Position numbers and translations under genes: made by a program. The notes under the pieces are model-generated. The model was not told where the DNA came from. It did no database searches and saw only the letters and a list, made by a program, of their open reading frames with translations. From assembly GCA_017551705.1 (NCBI GenBank), contig JAFZLA010000018.1, positions 23,799-87,798 of the forward strand: DNA of 64,000 bases, in the 5' to 3' direction. This stretch comes from Treponema sp. (GTDB taxonomy: Bacteria > Spirochaetota > Spirochaetia > Treponematales > Treponemataceae). This document shows, piece after piece, positions 56,358 through 64,000 of the stretch; within the stretch, counting starts at the first letter, position 1, and every line of letters starts with the position of its first letter.

Positions 56358-58400
56358 ATGGAACACAATCACGAAGAACACGAGCATGAACATCACCACG
56401 ACGGCCACTGCTGCGGCCACAATCATAGTCACGAACACGCTTGCTGCCATGACCACGAACACGGCGAGGAGGCGGAGCTCGGCCTAAAAAAAATAATTCT
56501 TGCCACCGTCCTCTTTGCAATCGCGCTTTTGTTGGAACACTTGCCCCTCTTTAAGAGCTTGGAAACCGGCGCCGGGCGGCCGCTTCTTGGTCAGTCTCCA
56601 GTTTTGGCCCAGGCCTTTCCCGCGCTAAAGATGCTTTTGTTCGCCGCCGCCTACTTGATTTGCGCAAAGGGCGTGCTAATCAGCGCAATAAAAAACATTT
56701 TGCGCGGCGAGATTTTCGACGAACAATTTTTGATGGCCGCAGCCTCAATAGCGGCGCTGGCAATTGGCGAATATCCAGAGGCGGTCGCGGTGATGCTCTT
56801 TTACCAAGTAGGCGAATGGTTCGAAGACTACGCAGTTGACAAGTCGCGCGACTCAATACAAAGCCTTGTTGGCTTGCGGCCTGACAAAGCCTTTGTATTG
56901 CGCAAAGGTCAAATCTTGCAAGTCGCCCCCCATGAAGTCCAAGTTGGCGAGACGATTCAAGTAAAGGCCGGCGAGCGCGTTCCCCTTGACGGCGTGGTGC
57001 TGGAGGGCGACTCATTCGTAGACACAAGCGCCTTGACCGGCGAAAGCGTTCCTCGCCAAATCGCAAGCGGCTCAATAGTCATGGCTGGCTTTGTAAACCA
57101 AAGCGGCTTGATAACTGTAAAAGTCACAAAGCCCGCGGACCAATCCAGCGTCTCCCGCATTTTGCAATTGGTGGAGAACGCCGCCGACAAAAAAGCCCGC
57201 GCGCAAAAATTCATCACGCGCTTTGCAAAAGTTTACACGCCGCTTGTCTGCCTTGCCGCGGTCTTGGTGGCAATCGTTCCTCCTATATTTGCGAACGCGC
57301 AATGGTCAACATGGATTTACCGCGCCACAATGTTCTTGGTAGTCTCATGCCCCTGCGCGCTTGTCATTTCGGTTCCGCTTTCTTTTTACGGCGGAATTGG
57401 ACTGGCCTCCAGCAAAGGCATTTTGATAAAGGGCAGCAACTACATCGAGCTTTTGTCCAAGGCAAAAATCGCGGCCTTTGACAAGACAGGAACTTTGACC
57501 CAAGGCGTTTTTGTGGTCAACGAAATTCATCCCAGCCCTCAAGCCAAAATCAGCCAAGAGGAATTGATTGCCGTAGCGACTCACGCCGAAAAATATTCCG
57601 AGCACCCAATCTCAAAGTCGCTCAAAATCGCGCACCACTGCCCCAAGTGCGAAAGCCTCAACCTCAACAATGTCCAGGAGTTCCGCGGAAAAGGCATCTC
57701 TGTCGAAATCGAAGGACAAAAAGTTTTGGCCGGAAACCTAAAGCTGATGGAAACGTTTGGCGTCCAAAACATCGTCCCCTGCTCCAAGGACGACATCGGA
57801 ACAATCGTTCACGTGGCGGTTGACAACGTTTACCAAGGCCACATCGTAATATCGGACAAAATAAAGGAGCAAAGCAGGGCCGCGCTGGCCGCCCTCAAAA
57901 AAGCCGGAATCAAAAAGACCGTCATGCTCACAGGCGACTCAAAGGAAATCGCTCAAGCCAACGCAAAGCTTTTGGGCATTGACCAAACGGCCGCCGAGCT
58001 TTTGCCCGAGGACAAAGTCCGCCGCGTTGAAGAATTGTTGGCCGAAGGAAAACTCTTGTTCGCGGGCGACGGAATCAACGACGCTCCAGTATTGGCGCGG
58101 GCGGACGTAGGAATCGCGATGGGAGCGCTTGGAAGCGACGCGGCCATCGAAGCCTCCGACGTTGTGATAATGAACGACGACCTTAACAAAATTCCAACCG
58201 CGATAAAAATCGCCAAAAAAACTATGGGCGTCGTTTGGCAAAACATCGCGATGTCGCTTTTGGTCAAGTTTGGAATAATGGCGCTGGCCGTTCCTGGAAT
58301 CGCAAATTTGTGGCTGGCTGTTTTTGGAGATGTTGGAGTTTTGTTCTTGGCCGTGCTCAACGCTCTAAGGCTCAGCCTGTTCAAGCGCGAAGCAAATTAA
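56358..58400 (+). CDS. P1B-type heavy-metal-exporting ATPase (ZntA/CadA-like)
   Basis: A 680-residue ATPase. The His-rich N-terminus (residues 1-35, with several HxH and CCGH patterns) replaces the usual Cys-x-x-Cys domain. Transport motif SCPCALVIS in the membrane, phosphorylation DKTGTLT, and hinge GDGINDAPVL are intact. It probably exports Zn(II)/Cd(II)/Pb(II). It is controlled by the SmtB-type repressor in the same operon. Its end overlaps the convergent HD-GYP gene by 4 nt. Confidence 0.94.
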   Translation: MEHNHEEHEHEHHHDGHCCGHNHSHEHACCHDHEHGEEAELGLKKIILATVLFAIALLLEHLPLFKSLETGAGRPLLGQSPVLAQAFPALKMLLFAAAYLICAKGVLISAIKNILRGEIFDEQFLMAAASIAALAIGEYPEAVAVMLFYQVGEWFEDYAVDKSRDSIQSLVGLRPDKAFVLRKGQILQVAPHEVQVGETIQVKAGERVPLDGVVLEGDSFVDTSALTGESVPRQIASGSIVMAGFVNQSGLITVKVTKPADQSSVSRILQLVENAADKKARAQKFITRFAKVYTPLVCLAAVLVAIVPPIFANAQWSTWIYRATMFLVVSCPCALVISVPLSFYGGIGLASSKGILIKGSNYIELLSKAKIAAFDKTGTLTQGVFVVNEIHPSPQAKISQEELIAVATHAEKYSEHPISKSLKIAHHCPKCESLNLNNVQEFRGKGISVEIEGQKVLAGNLKLMETFGVQNIVPCSKDDIGTIVHVAVDNVYQGHIVISDKIKEQSRAALAALKKAGIKKTVMLTGDSKEIAQANAKLLGIDQTAAELLPEDKVRRVEELLAEGKLLFAGDGINDAPVLARADVGIAMGALGSDAAIEASDVVIMNDDLNKIPTAIKIAKKTMGVVWQNIAMSLLVKFGIMALAVPGIANLWLAVFGDVGVLFLAVLNALRLSLFKREAN

Positions 58401-59650
58401 ATTGTGTTGAGCTTGATGAAGTTTTCGAGCTTGTCCCGAATTTTCAAAAAGCATTCAACCAAGACAGGATCAAAGTGCTTGCCCGAGGCTTCCTCAACAA
58501 TCTTGAAAGCCTCGTCGCAAGAGAAGGGTTCCTTGTAGCAGCGAAGCGAAACCAGCGCGTCAAAGACGTCGGCCAAGGCCATGATGCGGGCGCAAACAGG
58601 AATGTCGTATTCGCGCAGCTGCTGGGGATAGCCGGAGCCGTTCCACTTTTCGTGGTGGCACAGCGCGATGTCGGCCGCCATCTGAACGTATTCGGGATCG
58701 GAATTGTCGTCAAGAACTTCGTGAACGATTCGGGCGCCTTCGACTGTGTGGCGCTGGATTTGCAAAAATTCGTCAAGCGTAAGTTTTCCAGGCTTTTTTA
58801 GTATCGCGTCCGGGACGACAATCTTTCCGATGTCGTGCATAGGCGCGGCCTTTACCAAAAGCTCTATGTACTTGTCCGTCAAAACTTGCTGGTATTCCAA
58901 AGTCTTGCGCGCTTCCATAGCCAAAGCCTTTACGTAGAAGCTGGTTCTCTTTACGTGCTCGCCGGTGTCCACGTCGCGGTTTTCGACCAAGTTGGCCATG
59001 CCGATGATCGTGTTGTTCTGCATCTCGATTACTTTTTGGTTTTGCGTCTGAATCTTTTGCGCCTGCTCGTGAATTTCCGAAACATGCGTGCGTTCGACAA
59101 ACAAAATAAAAAGCGTGAACAAAGTAATCAGCGCCAAAATAACGATTGAGAACAAAGAAATGTTTATGGCCCTGATAATCATCAGAGTCTTTTTGTCAAG
59201 CGCAAAAACAGGCGCAAATGAAGGGCCCACCGCCTCCACAACGACAAAGATGGCGCACGAAAAAGTTCCAAGCAAAAATGTAAGCTTTGAATTGTTAAAG
59301 AAAATGATGAAGGGAATCAGTCCCATCAACAAAATGAAAAAATGGAAGTCCGTTTGCGAGCCTACAAAATATTCCGCCAAAATTTGATGGACGACAACTT
59401 CCAAAAAGCAGACGATGTACATCCAAAAAGACAGCCGCCAAGAAATGATCAGGCCGCCGATGACTGTAAAAAGCAAGACGCTTCCAATGTTAAAATAAAA
59501 CATAGGCAGCAAATCCAGGGAATAAAAAACCCACATGAATGAAAAATGGTAGATAAAGGCAAACGAAGTCACAAAGGCGGCCAGAATTTTTGACCGGGTG
59601 GAAGACTCCAAAAGAGGCCTCATTTTGTTGCGCAGACTTTCCAAATTCAT
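58397..59650 (-). CDS. Membrane HD-GYP phosphodiesterase
   Basis: Six or so membrane segments (residues 1-200), a short coiled coil (EIHEQAQKIQTQNQKVIEMQ) and an HD-GYP domain with all motifs: MHDIGKIVVPDAILKKPGKLT, CHHEKWNGSGYP, ALADVFDAL. A c-di-GMP phosphodiesterase is likely active. I start at ATG 59650; a -10 TATAAT at 59665-59660 lies 9 nt upstream, which excludes the longer frame. Confidence 0.9.
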   Translation of the reverse strand: MNLESLRNKMRPLLESSTRSKILAAFVTSFAFIYHFSFMWVFYSLDLLPMFYFNIGSVLLFTVIGGLIISWRLSFWMYIVCFLEVVVHQILAEYFVGSQTDFHFFILLMGLIPFIIFFNNSKLTFLLGTFSCAIFVVVEAVGPSFAPVFALDKKTLMIIRAINISLFSIVILALITLFTLFILFVERTHVSEIHEQAQKIQTQNQKVIEMQNNTIIGMANLVENRDVDTGEHVKRTSFYVKALAMEARKTLEYQQVLTDKYIELLVKAAPMHDIGKIVVPDAILKKPGKLTLDEFLQIQRHTVEGARIVHEVLDDNSDPEYVQMAADIALCHHEKWNGSGYPQQLREYDIPVCARIMALADVFDALVSLRCYKEPFSCDEAFKIVEEASGKHFDPVLVECFLKIRDKLENFIKLNTI

Positions 59651-59673
59651 TATATTCAAATTATACCACAATT

Positions 59674-60201
59674 TTGAAAAAAGTGAATAACTTCAATAAA
59701 AATAATGACTCAAAAATCAACTTTTTTCTCTGCGTTTTTTGGGGAATCGTTGTCGCCCTGGCCGCAAAAGCCTTTGTCCTGGACTTTTACAGGGTCAGCG
59801 GCCGTTCCATGGAACCTTCCATCCAAGACGGAAAAGTCATAGCGGCCAACAAACTTGCCTACGGCCTGCAAAATCCCTTTAAGGCGGAACTCTTGTTCTC
59901 CTGGAAAGAGCCAAAAAGCGGCCAAAAAATCCTTTACATGTACCAAAACTACTGGGTCGTAAAGCGCTGCGTGGCCACATCCGGCGACAAGCTGGAATTT
60001 GACGCCCAAAACGACAAATACTGTCTGCGTGTCAACGGCCAAGAAATTCCCCTCACCTCGATACAATACCACAAATTATGGACCACCCAGGCCGTTCCCC
60101 AGGGCTACATTTTGGCTGTCGGCGACAACGCCCTGGCCTCCCACGACTCCAGGGACTACGGCTTTGTTCCAACAAGGAACGTCGTTGCCCGCGTTTATTA
60201 G
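59674..60201 (+). CDS. lepB: Signal peptidase I
   Basis: A membrane-anchored serine/lysine protease that removes signal peptides. One N-terminal membrane segment, then GRSMEPSIQDG with the catalytic Ser, YWVVKRCVATSGDKLEF with the Lys, and GDNALASHDSRDYGFV. It is short for the family (about 175 residues). The start is uncertain: TTG 59674 lies 7 nt after TTATAC, and GTG 59683 is an alternative. Its promoter overlaps that of the divergent HD-GYP gene. Confidence 0.88.
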   Translation: MKKVNNFNKNNDSKINFFLCVFWGIVVALAAKAFVLDFYRVSGRSMEPSIQDGKVIAANKLAYGLQNPFKAELLFSWKEPKSGQKILYMYQNYWVVKRCVATSGDKLEFDAQNDKYCLRVNGQEIPLTSIQYHKLWTTQAVPQGYILAVGDNALASHDSRDYGFVPTRNVVARVY

Positions 60202-60279
60202 GGCAAGAATTCAATACCTCGACGCTCTAGAACTTTTTGCAAAAATCGTGTATAATTCTTCTTTGGTGGGAACATTCTA

Positions 60280-62163
60280 ATGAACGGCTTTTTTCCAAAA
60301 TGGCGCATCGCAGTCTTCTCTGTTTTTTGCTGCTTGCTTACGGGGACTCTCCTTGTCCGCTACGCCCGCTTGTCGGCCAGGCCTCCGGAAAGAATCGCGC
60401 AAAAGCCTCCTGCCGTCGAACGCGGCTCCATCGTTGACAGAAACGGAAAGCCCCTTGCGGTTGACACAAACTTTTTCCACATGGGAATCAATCCCCACAA
60501 AATCAAGAACCCCGAAGACTTTGCCCGCGACGTGGCTCCGATTTTGGAAATGTCCGAAGACGAAGTTTTGGGCATAATCCGAAAAACTTTGGAAAAGAAA
60601 AATTCCCGCTTTGCTTATCTCAAAAAAAAGATGCCCCTGACAACCTACGAGGCCGTCAAAAAAATCACCGACCAAAAACAGTACAGGGCGGCGGTAAGCT
60701 ACGACAAAATCCCCGGCCGCATTTACCCCGAGAACACTTTGGCGTCCCAGCTGATCGGCTACATGGGCGACGACGGAAAAGGCCTTGCCGGAATCGAATA
60801 TTCAATGCAGCCGATTTTGCAGCCATCGCCCAAGCCGGGCGAAACAAAAGTCGAGCAAGGAAAAAACGTTTACCTTACGATTGACGCCAACTTGCAATAC
60901 AAGCTTGAAAAAATCGCCCGCGAGGCTTTGGAGAACACGCAAGGCGCCAACCTCATGCTCTTGGCAGCCTACGCAAAGACCGGAGAAATTTTGGCCTACC
61001 TTAGTTTGCCTGAAGCCAACCTCAACGATTACGGAAACGCCACGATAGAGGAAACCATCGACAGGCCCGCGATGACTTTTTACGAGCCGGGCTCGGTGTT
61101 CAAAGTATTCAGCATCGCTTCGGCATACGACGCGGGCCTTTTTAGACAGGACGAATCTTTTTACTGCGACAGGGTTTTTGAAAAAGTCACTGCGGGCGGA
61201 GAGCGGGTCCACATCAACTGTTTGTCAAAGCACGGATACCTCACCGCGCGCGGCGCCTTGGAACAGTCGTGCAACGACGTAACGGCGCAAATTACCGACC
61301 GCATGGACACGGACGCCTTTTTGGCAAAATTGCGCCAGTTTGGCTTTGGACAAAAAACCGGCGTCCAGCTTCCCGGCGAAAGCGCGGGCATGCTCCCCGG
61401 AAAGAACAGCCGCTTTTGGTCGGCCCGCTCCAAGATGACAATTTCGATTGGACAGGAAGTTGCCGTCACCGCGCTGCAAGTCATAGAGGCGGCGACAGTT
61501 TTGGCCAACGGCGGCCATCCCGTAAAGCTTTCGGTAATTTCAAAAATCACTGACAACGAAGGAAACACTGTTTTCCAACACCAGCCGGAGCGAAAGCAGC
61601 AAGTAATCTCCGAAGAAACCGCCGCCTACATTCTTAGCTGCATGCAAACCGGCGCCGAAAAAGGCATCGGTTGGCGAGCCGCGCTTGGCGACATAACAAT
61701 CGGCGTTAAGACCGGAACCGCGCAAATGGCCGACCACGAGCACGGCGGCTACAGCGACACAGACTTTTTGTCCGACGTGCTGGCGGTTTTTCCTGTCGAA
61801 GATCCCGAAATCATCTTGTACATCGTAATCCAAAAGTCGCGCGGCGTAAACTTTGCCAGCCGCATCGTCGCTCCTGTAATCAAGGATTCGGCCGACGCCA
61901 TCATCGACCACTTGGGAATGAGCCGAGGCGACGCCGCTTCTTTGGCGCACTCAGGCCGCATTTCGATTTCTTCAAAGCAAGGCGTCAAGATGGGAAAAAC
62001 CGTTCCAGACTTTACTGGAATGTCAAAAAAAGACTTGCTGCCGCTGCTCAACCGCAAGGACATAAAAATCAACATTTACGGAATCGGTTGGGTAACAAAG
62101 CAAACGCCGCCGCCAGGAACGCCAGTCACGGAGAACATGGAAATTGACATCTACATGGAATGA
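60280..62163 (+). CDS. ftsI: FtsI-type penicillin-binding protein with PASTA-like tail
   Basis: A 627-residue class B PBP, the septal or elongation transpeptidase. One N-terminal membrane anchor, dimerisation domain (ERGSIVDRNGKPLAV), then the active-site motifs EPGSVFKV (SxxK), EQSCND (SxN) and VKTGTAQ (KTG). A C-terminal PASTA-like segment (VPDFTGMSKKDLLPLL...) follows. Upstream TATAAT and GGTGGGAA give a normal leader. The Maf gene overlaps its end. Confidence 0.92.
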   Translation: MNGFFPKWRIAVFSVFCCLLTGTLLVRYARLSARPPERIAQKPPAVERGSIVDRNGKPLAVDTNFFHMGINPHKIKNPEDFARDVAPILEMSEDEVLGIIRKTLEKKNSRFAYLKKKMPLTTYEAVKKITDQKQYRAAVSYDKIPGRIYPENTLASQLIGYMGDDGKGLAGIEYSMQPILQPSPKPGETKVEQGKNVYLTIDANLQYKLEKIAREALENTQGANLMLLAAYAKTGEILAYLSLPEANLNDYGNATIEETIDRPAMTFYEPGSVFKVFSIASAYDAGLFRQDESFYCDRVFEKVTAGGERVHINCLSKHGYLTARGALEQSCNDVTAQITDRMDTDAFLAKLRQFGFGQKTGVQLPGESAGMLPGKNSRFWSARSKMTISIGQEVAVTALQVIEAATVLANGGHPVKLSVISKITDNEGNTVFQHQPERKQQVISEETAAYILSCMQTGAEKGIGWRAALGDITIGVKTGTAQMADHEHGGYSDTDFLSDVLAVFPVEDPEIILYIVIQKSRGVNFASRIVAPVIKDSADAIIDHLGMSRGDAASLAHSGRISISSKQGVKMGKTVPDFTGMSKKDLLPLLNRKDIKINIYGIGWVTKQTPPPGTPVTENMEIDIYME

Positions 62164-64000
62164 AAATTTTTCATTGTTCACCCAGCGCTTTCCAGAGTTG
62201 GCAAAAATGCTGGCCCCGCAAATTCCCAAAAGCCTAAATGGCTCGCAAGACCAAGCCCCATCGCAAGACCTTAACGGCGCGGCGGCAAACAAAAACCAGT
62301 CGCAAGACCAAAACTCGGCGGCGGCTTTTCTCAACAAAGTTTTTCCTTTTTACAATTTTAGCGTTTCAAAAAGCGGCGCCTTGACGGCAAGCCAAAACGG
62401 CCTGCCCCTCCACTCCGCCTACAACCCCAAGGCCGAAGCGGAGCGCGCCGCCGCCTTAATCAAAGACACTGACAAAGACATTCTTGTTTTTGCGGGGATT
62501 GGCTTGGGCTACCTAGCCGCCGCCGCCGCGCGCATTCCAGGAGCGGACCAAAAAACTTTTTTAATCCTAGAACCCGATCCGCTCCACTTTTTTGCCGCCC
62601 TAGCGTCAATAGACCTTTGCGACCTTTTTAAAATCCCAAAAATATTTTTTGCCGTCGGAGCCGGCGTGGAGCAAGCGGCCTCGCTAGTCCAATGCGCGGG
62701 CGGCTTTGACAAAGCGCAAATCTTTTGCCAAAAGTCGCAAGCCGCGCACGCGCAAGAATGGTTTGACAGTTTTTTTACGCGCGCGCGCCAAAGCAAGGAC
62801 GCCGCGCAAGTCAACGTAAACACGCTGGAACGCTTTGGCCGCTTGTGGTTAAAGAACGGCGCGCGCAATTTGCCGCAAATGCAAAAACTCTGCGGCGTAA
62901 AAAAATTTTTTGGCGCGGCTGATTTTAGCCAAAAATCTGTTCAAGACCAAAAAGCCGCCACTCTTAGCAAGGAACCAATTCCCGCAGTATTGATTGCCGC
63001 AGGCCCCAGCCTTGAGTCCGTTCTTCCGCATCTAAAAGAAATCCACCAGCGCGCGATAACAATCGCGGTTGACACTGCCCTCCGCGCCTGTCTAAGGGCC
63101 GAAGTCCAGCCAGACTTTATCGTTTTGACAGACCCGCAATATTGGGCCTACAGCCACATAGCGGGCCTTAGCGCGCCCCAGTCAATTTTAATCGCCGAAA
63201 GCGCCGCCTATCCCAGCGTCTTTAGATTTGACTGCAAAGAAATCGTATTGATGTCGTCGCTGTTTCCGCTTGGAAAATTTATCGAGGGGCGGCTTGGCGC
63301 AAAAGGCCAGCTGGCTTCGGGCGGCTCGGTTGCCACAAGCGCCTGGGACTTTGCGCGGGCGATTGGCTGCAAAGAAATCTACGCGGCCGGCCTCGATTTG
63401 GGCTATCCAAACAAGCAGACCCACATCAAGGGGAGCGCGTTTGAACAAGCCGCGCACAACGCTTCTTGCCGCCTTAATCCGGCGGAACTTGCGACGGCGC
63501 GAATTTTGTTCTCGGCCAAAAACCAAGAGGCCTTGGACTTTGAGGGAAACAAAATAATCACCGACGAGCGAATGAAGCTTTTTGCCTGGTGGTTCGAAAA
63601 GCATATCGCGGACGACCGCCAAACAAAGACCTTCACTTTTTCTAAAAAAGGCCTTGCCATAAAGGGCGCAGTTTTTTTCTCCCTTCAAGACTTCCTAAAA
63701 AAGCCGGAAATCTCGGAACAAAAAAAAGCGTTTTTTGCCCTCGCCAGCCGTTCCCCAGCGTCGTATGAAAAAGAAAAATTTGACGCGGTTATGGCGGAAC
63801 TAAAGGACGGCCTTGTTAAAATCGATTCCCAAGCCAAAAAAGGAATCGCCCTCTGCAACGACATCCTTTGCGGCGACAGGCGGGCCCAACAGAGAATCGG
63901 CGACTTGGACCAAATCGACCAACAAATCCTCCAAAGCGACGCCAAAAACGTCGCCGCCCTGGTTTTTCCAAGCCAAAGACAGCTGGAAAAGCTTTTTTTG
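62144..64000 (+). CDS. Maf/DUF115-type flagellin glycosyltransferase, cut by the window end
   Basis: An open frame of at least 618 codons with the Maf (motility accessory factor, 6-hydroxymethylpterin-like DUF115) core: VFAGIGLGYL, LILEPDP, AVLIAAGPSLESVLPHL, FIVLTDPQYW, LASGGSVATSAWDFARAIGC, AAGLDLGYP. Maf proteins move nonulosonic acids onto flagellin. The N-terminal NFSLFTQRFPELAK is family-like. The start is uncertain: TTG 62144 is the best in-frame choice with GGAG upstream; TTG 62174 and ATG 62206 are alternatives. A QDQ/QDQN insertion (62230-62320) comes from the short DNA repeat. There is no stop inside the window. Confidence 0.85.
   Translation, partial: MTSTWNENFSLFTQRFPELAKMLAPQIPKSLNGSQDQAPSQDLNGAAANKNQSQDQNSAAAFLNKVFPFYNFSVSKSGALTASQNGLPLHSAYNPKAEAERAAALIKDTDKDILVFAGIGLGYLAAAAARIPGADQKTFLILEPDPLHFFAALASIDLCDLFKIPKIFFAVGAGVEQAASLVQCAGGFDKAQIFCQKSQAAHAQEWFDSFFTRARQSKDAAQVNVNTLERFGRLWLKNGARNLPQMQKLCGVKKFFGAADFSQKSVQDQKAATLSKEPIPAVLIAAGPSLESVLPHLKEIHQRAITIAVDTALRACLRAEVQPDFIVLTDPQYWAYSHIAGLSAPQSILIAESAAYPSVFRFDCKEIVLMSSLFPLGKFIEGRLGAKGQLASGGSVATSAWDFARAIGCKEIYAAGLDLGYPNKQTHIKGSAFEQAAHNASCRLNPAELATARILFSAKNQEALDFEGNKIITDERMKLFAWWFEKHIADDRQTKTFTFSKKGLAIKGAVFFSLQDFLKKPEISEQKKAFFALASRSPASYEKEKFDAVMAELKDGLVKIDSQAKKGIALCNDILCGDRRAQQRIGDLDQIDQQILQSDAKNVAALVFPSQRQLEKLFL
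62230..62320. repeat. Coding short repeat cluster in the Maf gene
   Basis: Three TCGCAAGACC(A/T)-type units encode SQDQA, SQDLN and SQDQN. They are the reverse complement of the FGLAN-type unit in the FAD and GNAT genes. Confidence 0.6.

Overview
The window looks like a chromosome segment of a Treponema-type host-associated spirochaete. This is inferred from gene content (Maf/DUF115 flagellin glycosyltransferase, HD-GYP, GGDEF and PilZ c-di-GMP proteins, a MurA with Asp in place of the catalytic Cys, GTP-dependent PEP carboxykinase) and not from a marker gene. Most of the window has a GC-rich, GCG/CGC-heavy codon style. The stretch from about 13.9 to 23.7 kb is clearly lower in GC and reads as a separate acquisition.

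Layout. 0-3.6 kb: a GH16 glucanase, a lipoprotein and an AraC regulator broken by one stop codon. 3.6-13.2 kb: thioredoxin, a DTW-domain protein, an ABC-F ATPase, a PilZ protein, two membrane proteins, murA and pepT. 13.2-23.7 kb: an HNH remnant, an XRE repressor with its operators, and then an RNA-repair island. 23.7-37.9 kb: an AlbA_2 regulator, a threonine-synthase-like pseudoenzyme, a HAD phosphatase, trxB with a GH3 hexosaminidase and a FAD protein, a GGDEF protein, a zinc locus (CDF exporter, Fur-type regulator, ZnuA-like protein), a Nudix protein and a 2H phosphoesterase. 37.8-41.5 kb: fabD-fabG-fabF-fabZ. 41.7-50.9 kb: a DUF4143 ATPase, pckG, HD-GYP, an M18 peptidase, a DnaA-box-rich spacer and GNAT enzymes. 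51-56 kb: a Type III restriction-modification operon with a controller-like HTH gene and a DUF4160-type small-gene pair. 56-64 kb: an SmtB-type repressor with a metal-exporting ATPase, HD-GYP, lepB, an FtsI-type PBP and a Maf protein that runs off the window.

The most interesting region is the island at 13.9-23.7 kb. It joins two small-ORF/HTH modules, each followed by a tRNA array (14 tRNA genes), with a COG3541-type nucleotidyltransferase, two WYL regulators, the RNA ligase RtcB, four Y-RNA-like RNAs and a Ro60-like TROVE/vWA protein. Three transcription units in it start from near-identical promoters: a 19-bp box, a GTGAT(A/T) -35 element, a 17-bp spacer and a TATAAT-like -10 element. This suggests that one activator, probably a WYL protein, switches on tRNA supply, RNA end-healing and Ro/Y-RNA quality control together. 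Two of the Y-like RNAs carry tRNA mimics, one of them circularly permuted, and the tRNA-Met gene has a 64-nt insertion in its anticodon loop.

Two genome-wide habits also stand out. Many genes have a -10 hexamer only 6-9 nt before the start codon and no Shine-Dalgarno sequence, so they are probably leaderless. A short repeat is inserted in frame, in either orientation, into the linkers of several proteins.
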